From the NCBI GenBank assembly GCA_033557835.1, contig JAWQRO010000064.1, positions 1-64,000 on the forward strand: a DNA stretch of 64,000 nt, written 5' to 3'. Under the pieces are notes generated by a model that was given only the letters and a program-made list of their open reading frames with translations, did no database searches and had not been told where the DNA came from. A program made the translations under genes and the position numbers. Source of the DNA: Helochares maculicollis. Taxonomy: Eukaryota; Arthropoda; Insecta; Coleoptera; Hydrophilidae. This document shows, piece after piece, positions 59,025 through 64,000 of this stretch (positions are counted from its first letter, which is position 1; each line of letters opens with the position of its first letter).

Positions 59025-61816
59025 ATGCAAGTAATAAATGTACATAATGTTAAGATATACAATTTAAGTGCTGGAAAGCCTTTACCTGAGGTAAGTAATC
59101 CAGTAATAAATATTTAAAATGATACTAAGTTGATATCTTTTTCAGTGGCTATCTGAGCGTAAGAGAAGAGCTCTCATTAAGAAAAATGTGGATATCCGGA
59201 GGCGCATTGAACTTATCCAAGACTTTGAAATGCCTGGTGTTAGTACAAGTATACGAATGTCACCTGATGGTCAATATATTCTGGCTACGGGCACATATAA
59301 ACCTCGAGTGAAATGTTTTGATACGAAAAATTTGTCTTTGAAATTTGAGAGATGTTTTGATTCAGAAGCTGTCACCTTTGAGGTCCTAAGTGAAGATTAC
59401 AGCAAGGTAAGTGGCTGACATCTTACCTAGTTGATATCCAATATTAATAATCAAATTAATTAACCAAGAATTTATACCCTTGAGTGAAATAAGTTTCAGG
59501 TGATGAATAATGAAGTATCTTATAAAATCAGTAAAATTTAGTCTCATATTTCAACTCAATATACAATATGTATTGATATATTTTCGAATATTTAACATTT
59601 ATGTCTTATTTTACCTTACAGCTGGTCTTTTTACAATGTGATCGATATATCGAATTTCATGCTGCCGGAGGTCGGTACTACAGGTTGCGGATACCGAAAT
59701 TTGGCCGAGACATGAAATATCACTATCCAAGCTGTGACTTGCTTGTAGTAGGAGCCTCTTCGGATATCTATAGATTAAATCTTGAGAGGGGACAGTTTAT
59801 GACACCTTTTACAAGCACTGCTTCTGGAATAAACAAATGTGAAATAAACCCTGTTCATCATTTAGTAGTTTGTGGTACACAAGAAGGCAAAGTGGATGCT
59901 TGGGACCCTAGGAGTAAGAGTGTTGTTGGAACTTTGGACTGCGCTTTTAATTGTATAACTGAAAACAAAGAGTAAGTAATTTTTGTAGTAAATTTTGTTC
60001 ATATATATTAATTTTCTTTGCTGCACTTTTAGATTAGAGGGATTTCCTTCAATTACCTCTTTGAAATTTGATGGTGATTTAACCTTGGGTGTTGGCACAG
60101 CAACTGGTCAAGTTCTACTTTATGACATTCGGTGCAACAAACCATTCTATGTCAAAGATCATATGAATGGTGAGGCCATCAAGGATATCGAATTTCACCA
60201 TGATCACAACCTGGTTTACTCTATGGATAAATTAGTGGTGAAAATATGGGAGCGAAACAACAATGTAAGTCCACTTTGTTTATTTAGACTTGCAATTTCC
60301 AATTTTTCTCTTCCAAATGTTGAACCCCCGCACGGTATAATTAGAATCACTTTTTCCAAATTATAATTACAGCTACATTTAAAAATATACATATGTCTAA
60401 TCAACTACAATGTCAATGATGAAATTATTGTTACTATACTGTTATCGATTAGATAACTAATTCCCATCAACAGTCTAAAGACCTAGATACATTTAATTAT
60501 TGACAAAGTCCTTTCTAATACAATAATAATCAGTCTCTCTCTATAATAACATTTAGTGCCATGTATATTTATTTCAACATATTTTAGGGAAAACTATACA
60601 CATCAATTGAAGCCAACACCGAATTCAATAACTTGTGTGTTGTTAAAAACAGCGGCATGCTCTTTATGACGACAGAAAGCACCAAAATGCAAACATACTA
60701 CATTCCCAGTTTAGGGCCTGCTCCGAAATGGGCAAGTGTGCTGGACTGCTTAACAGAAGAACTTGAGGAGTCCAATACTGAGTTCATGTACGACGACTAC
60801 AAATTCGTCACAAAACAAGAGTTGGACAATTTAGGATTAGACCATTTAATTGGAACCAAGTTATTGCGAGCTTACATGCATGGGTTCTTCATGGATGTAA
60901 GATTGTACAAAAAGGCCAAATCTTTAGCAAATCCGTTTGAATATGAAGAATTCAAAAAGAAGAAAATTCGAGAGACTATCGAGAAAGAAAGAGAAAACCG
61001 TGTTCAATTGGCTAGCAAATTGCCTAAAGTTAATAAGGATTTGGCTTTGAAATTGATGAGTGATGGAATGAACCAGAAGAAAAAGAAGAATAATGCTAGT
61101 GGTCTGCTCAATGATGATCGGTTCAAGCTGCTATTCGAAGATCCTGAAATGGAAGTCGACAAAAATGCTGAAGAATATCGTTTATTAAATCCAGTGCTGT
61201 CGAGATTAGATAAATCGAAGAAGAAAGAATTGAAGAAGAAGTTCGCTATTGAAGTGGAAAAGGAGGAAGAAATTGATGGGAAGGGATCTGATGAGGAATC
61301 TTCAGATTATTACAAATCTGATACAGAGCAGGAAGAGAGCTCCGATGATGACATGGATTGGACTAAAGAAGTTAAGAAGCAACATAAAATCATTCAGAGG
61401 GAGAAAAGGATAAAACAGCAAAAGGAAGAAGAAGAAGAGAGGCACAATGAGCCACAGATGATCGAATTTCAACATGGTGAAGATTTTAAGTATGTTGAGG
61501 ATAAAGGAACCGCAAAATTGAAGAAGTAAGCTTAATCTAAACAGCAAAACAATGTTTAACTGTATTTTTGTTGTAACATCTAATGTCATTTTGTTTTTTT
61601 AGAGCCAGCCTGGGAGAAAGATTAGCTGAAGAAAACAATGCCGTCAAATTAGTTGGCTCAATAGGCAACAGGCAAATGACATTCCACACTGGTAAAAATA
61701 AATTTCGAAGTAGAGAACACGAAAAAAACAGACAGCATAGAGAAGAAAGGAAGAAGCTTGTCAGACCTGCTTTTAAGGCAAAATATAAATCAAATTTTAA
61801 CAGGAAACGAAGATAG
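59025..61816 (+). CDS. NOL10: Nucleolar protein 10 (NOL10), complete in six exons
   Basis: WD40-repeat protein of the nucleolus, orthologue of yeast Enp2, needed for small-subunit rRNA processing. Exons: 59025-59090, 59146-59406, 59622-59971, 60033-60264, 60588-61525, 61603-61816; 686 residues, close to the vertebrate length. It starts MQVINVHNVKIYNLSAGKPL, then VDIRRRIELIQDFEMPGVST, ILATGTYKPRVKCFDT and IPKFGRDMKYHYPSCDL (beta-propeller), VGTATGQVLLYDIR, and the conserved NUC153-type region DDYKFVTKQELDNLGLDHLI and YMHGFFMDVRLYKKA. Then LLNDDRFKLLFEDPEMEVD, a long acidic and lysine-rich region (SDEESSDYYKSDTEQEESSD), and a basic C-terminus ending in FNRKRR. All junctions fit GT-AG with consistent phase. 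Poly(A) signal at 61864-61869. Confidence 0.97.
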
Positions 61817-61869
61817 GAGCTATTTATTATTGTGTATATTTTTTATATAAATTTACTTTAAAAAATAAA

Positions 61870-64000
61870 TTATGTTTGATTTAATTTGTATTTTCTGGCC
61901 TTTATATATTATACATCTAATTATAGTTAAGTAACTGCATGATATTATATTATGTTAACGTAAAGATCCAAAGGATATAGAAGTAGTTTCTAATATCATT
62001 CTGTCTGATTGGATGTCGATTTGCTTGCAGAGTCTAAGCATTATTTTAGTTTTGAGCAATTATTGCTGATCTGATTTGGGTTTCAGTTCTATGAGAATTT
62101 CCTGTATCTTTTCCCATTTGTTCCATAGAAATATGACATTTTCTTATATTTCAGGTTGATCAGTTAATTCTCATTAGTATTTATTCCTTCACTATTTTAC
62201 CGCAAAATATTAAAAACTTCTCCTTTTTCAGAGTAAATCTTGTGCTTTTATGCAATCTAAATTACTTGTACCTGTTTATATACATATTTCGACGAGTTTG
62301 ATTTATTGTGACGCTATTTGACTGTTCTAATAATAAGTAATATTATTGATGAGACCAATCATTTATTAGAAGCCAGAAATGCTAAATAGAAATCGTATTA
62401 TATTCTATTTATTTTAATGTGTGTTTTGGAGTGTTCTAGTTTGTTAAAAATAGTTTCCACTCTTCTGGAAATTGGAACCCAATGCAATGGTAATGATAAC
62501 AGAAAATTTGATGGTATAAATATTTGCGTTAGAACAAGCTAACAAATGAAATTGTAATATTTAAAGTGTACAAATAATTATATTACTTTATGGCTTAATG
62601 AAAACTTTTGAATAAGTTTGTTAATTATAATTTCAATGTATTCTTAAAGAGAATGTATTCATAGCCAATGTTAAGCTAAACTTCTTTTCTGTCGAACGAT
62701 ATTGTCTTAGTAATCGTGTTTGGAATTGTACAAAACAAATAATTAAATAGTTACAATTTTGAGTTTAATTTCGACAAAAGACTAAACTATTGTTAACGAA
62801 GTTGACGCACATTGTGTAACAACTCTACACACTTACACAAACTCTTGAAACAGAAAATGGTGTGATACTAGATTAAGTCGAATCGAAAATTTTCAAATGA
62901 ATGGTGGTTTATAAATCCATTACCTCAGCCAATGATCATTGCATTAGCCCTATACTGTGCTACACCACTGGCAAATCATGTCCAGCGGTAACGTCAAGTA
63001 CTGCATGCAGCAAGTGCTGCCATCTGCATCCGACGTCCTACTATTTTTTTTACTTGTTTAAATTAGAAATAAATTAAACAAGGGAGAAAAGATTGTTTAT
63101 CCACCACTAAATCAAAGCCTGACATTTCTATTGTTTCAAAAAAGCCCCCCATTTCTCCAATCGCGAGTATTATAAGTGACTAACATAAAATTGTTTCTTA
63201 AGTTTGACAGTTGTTCGGCCATGTTTATCATATCGAAAGTAGGGTGTACAATTATTTATTATTTTTGAGGTAAAAATTTGTGTTTGTGCCGGTGAAATAA
63301 CTCTGTGTGCGTGCTTGAAGTCCCATGGAGTCAACTGAAAGAGGTAGGTTACGATTTTAAGTGAAGATTCGGGTAAATATTGTAGTTTGACATACATAGA
63401 AGAGGGCAATGGCAAAGTCAGGGTCGAATTTTTTGGTTCAGTGACCGCATTCTCAACAAATGTCTTATATCTGTAATCTGAAATGCATTTTCATTTAAAT
63501 ATTTACACTACGATATTTGTTCAGGTCTAAAATGAACGCTTTTGCAAATATATCCACAGTGTTGCATCGCATTCTATGTCAATATGGTATAAAATGTTAT
63601 TGACGTTTTCAAGTATATCTAATTAGATTTTGCGGTTCTTATTGCGCCTCTCTTAGAAATCGCAGATTATTTCAATTGTTTATTCAAGAGTTTTCATTAG
63701 ATTTTTATTTAAATTTGCATCAAAATGTTTTTTCGTAACGTAGAAGTAACAGGTTACTGTAATACGCTGATAGGAGAAACAAGTGTATAAACAGTAGTAC
63801 AGGTGTCACTGATGTGGTTTTTAAATATGCATTAAGCTTTTCTTCGAAAATATAGCCAGCTATGGAAAAACTCTGGAGAATTTAAAATAAAGGCACTTGC
63901 ATGACGTTTACGTTAAATAAAAAAAATCGACTAGCTTATAAAACTAATTATCTTACTTGCGTGTTACATTGTGTGTGTAAGTATGATTATCTTTTAATGT
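61870..64000. other. No gene recognised downstream of NOL10
   Basis: AT-rich sequence with no conserved open frame, apart from the candidate first exon near 63325. Confidence 0.5.
63325..63343 (+). CDS. Possible first coding exon of a gene leaving the window
   Basis: The ATG at 63325 (cccATGGAGTCAACT) has a purine at +4 and opens MESTER, followed directly by a good donor (gag|gtaggt at 63344). The upstream 150 bases are less AT-rich than the surroundings, as in some 5' leaders. Without the next exon this remains a guess. Confidence 0.2.

Noticed and set aside
59862..60098. Minus-strand open frame across NOL10 exons 3 and 4
   Set aside because: Antisense shadow of NOL10 coding sequence.
61302..61589. 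95-codon minus-strand frame opposite the acidic/lysine-rich part of NOL10
   Set aside because: Its Leu/Phe-rich composition is simply the complement of GAA/AAG-rich codons.
1..64000. CRISPR arrays, bacterial operons or viral genes
   Set aside because: Nothing of the kind seen; introns, poly(A) signals and metazoan genes show nuclear animal DNA.

Overview
This window is AT-rich animal DNA, most probably from an insect. The coding exons are short and bounded by GT-AG introns. Four genes are recognisable metazoan orthologues (a Frizzled receptor, a FAM210B-like protein, Fis1 and NOL10). The repeats are dominated by mariner (DD34D-type) transposons of several subfamilies and by RTE-like LINE fragments, as is usual in insects. 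The order of insect cannot be fixed from the sequence alone.

Layout. Positions 1-23357 hold no recognisable host exon and look like the large last intron of a frizzled gene, plus possibly intergenic DNA. This stretch is packed with decayed mariners: 649-1746, 2013-3232, 6203-7853 with 7126-7730 nested inside it, 9863-11112, 15192-16454 and 16802-17669 both inserted in an RTE LINE, and 18985-19707. The terminal coding exon of frizzled is 23358-23878 (+). A FAM210B-like mitochondrial gene converges on it from the minus strand (25332-29848); its intron carries a mariner nested in another mariner. Fis1 (32257-36758, +) is complete in three exons, and its 3.9-kb intron carries two further mariners in opposite orientations.

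From 37216 to 58417 lies a cluster of small secreted proteins that I interpret as TULIP-fold, takeout/JHBP/group-7-allergen-like lipid carriers. I label them T1 to T5. T1, T2 and T3 are on the minus strand; T4 and T5 are on the plus strand. A tandem duplication of about 10 kb (38613-48780 and 48781-58596) copied T2-T5. Its breakpoint fell inside the last intron of T2. The two units have since lost different genes: the first unit keeps T2, T3 and T4 but T5 is broken, while the second keeps T4b and T5b but T2b and T3b are broken. A 645-bp block is identical between units whose flanks are clearly diverged, which suggests recent gene conversion. I reconstructed six intact members with consistent splice phases.

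NOL10 (59025-61816, +) is complete in six exons and encodes a nucleolar WD40 protein for ribosome biogenesis. After it the window holds no recognised gene, apart from a possible first exon near 63325.

The most unusual features are the T-gene cluster with its complementary gene decay and conversion patch, and a recurring pattern in which mariner insertions are bracketed by direct repeats of host DNA (about 65-300 bp), either old tandem arrays or unusually long duplications. All family calls come from reading translated sequence by eye; no database search was made.
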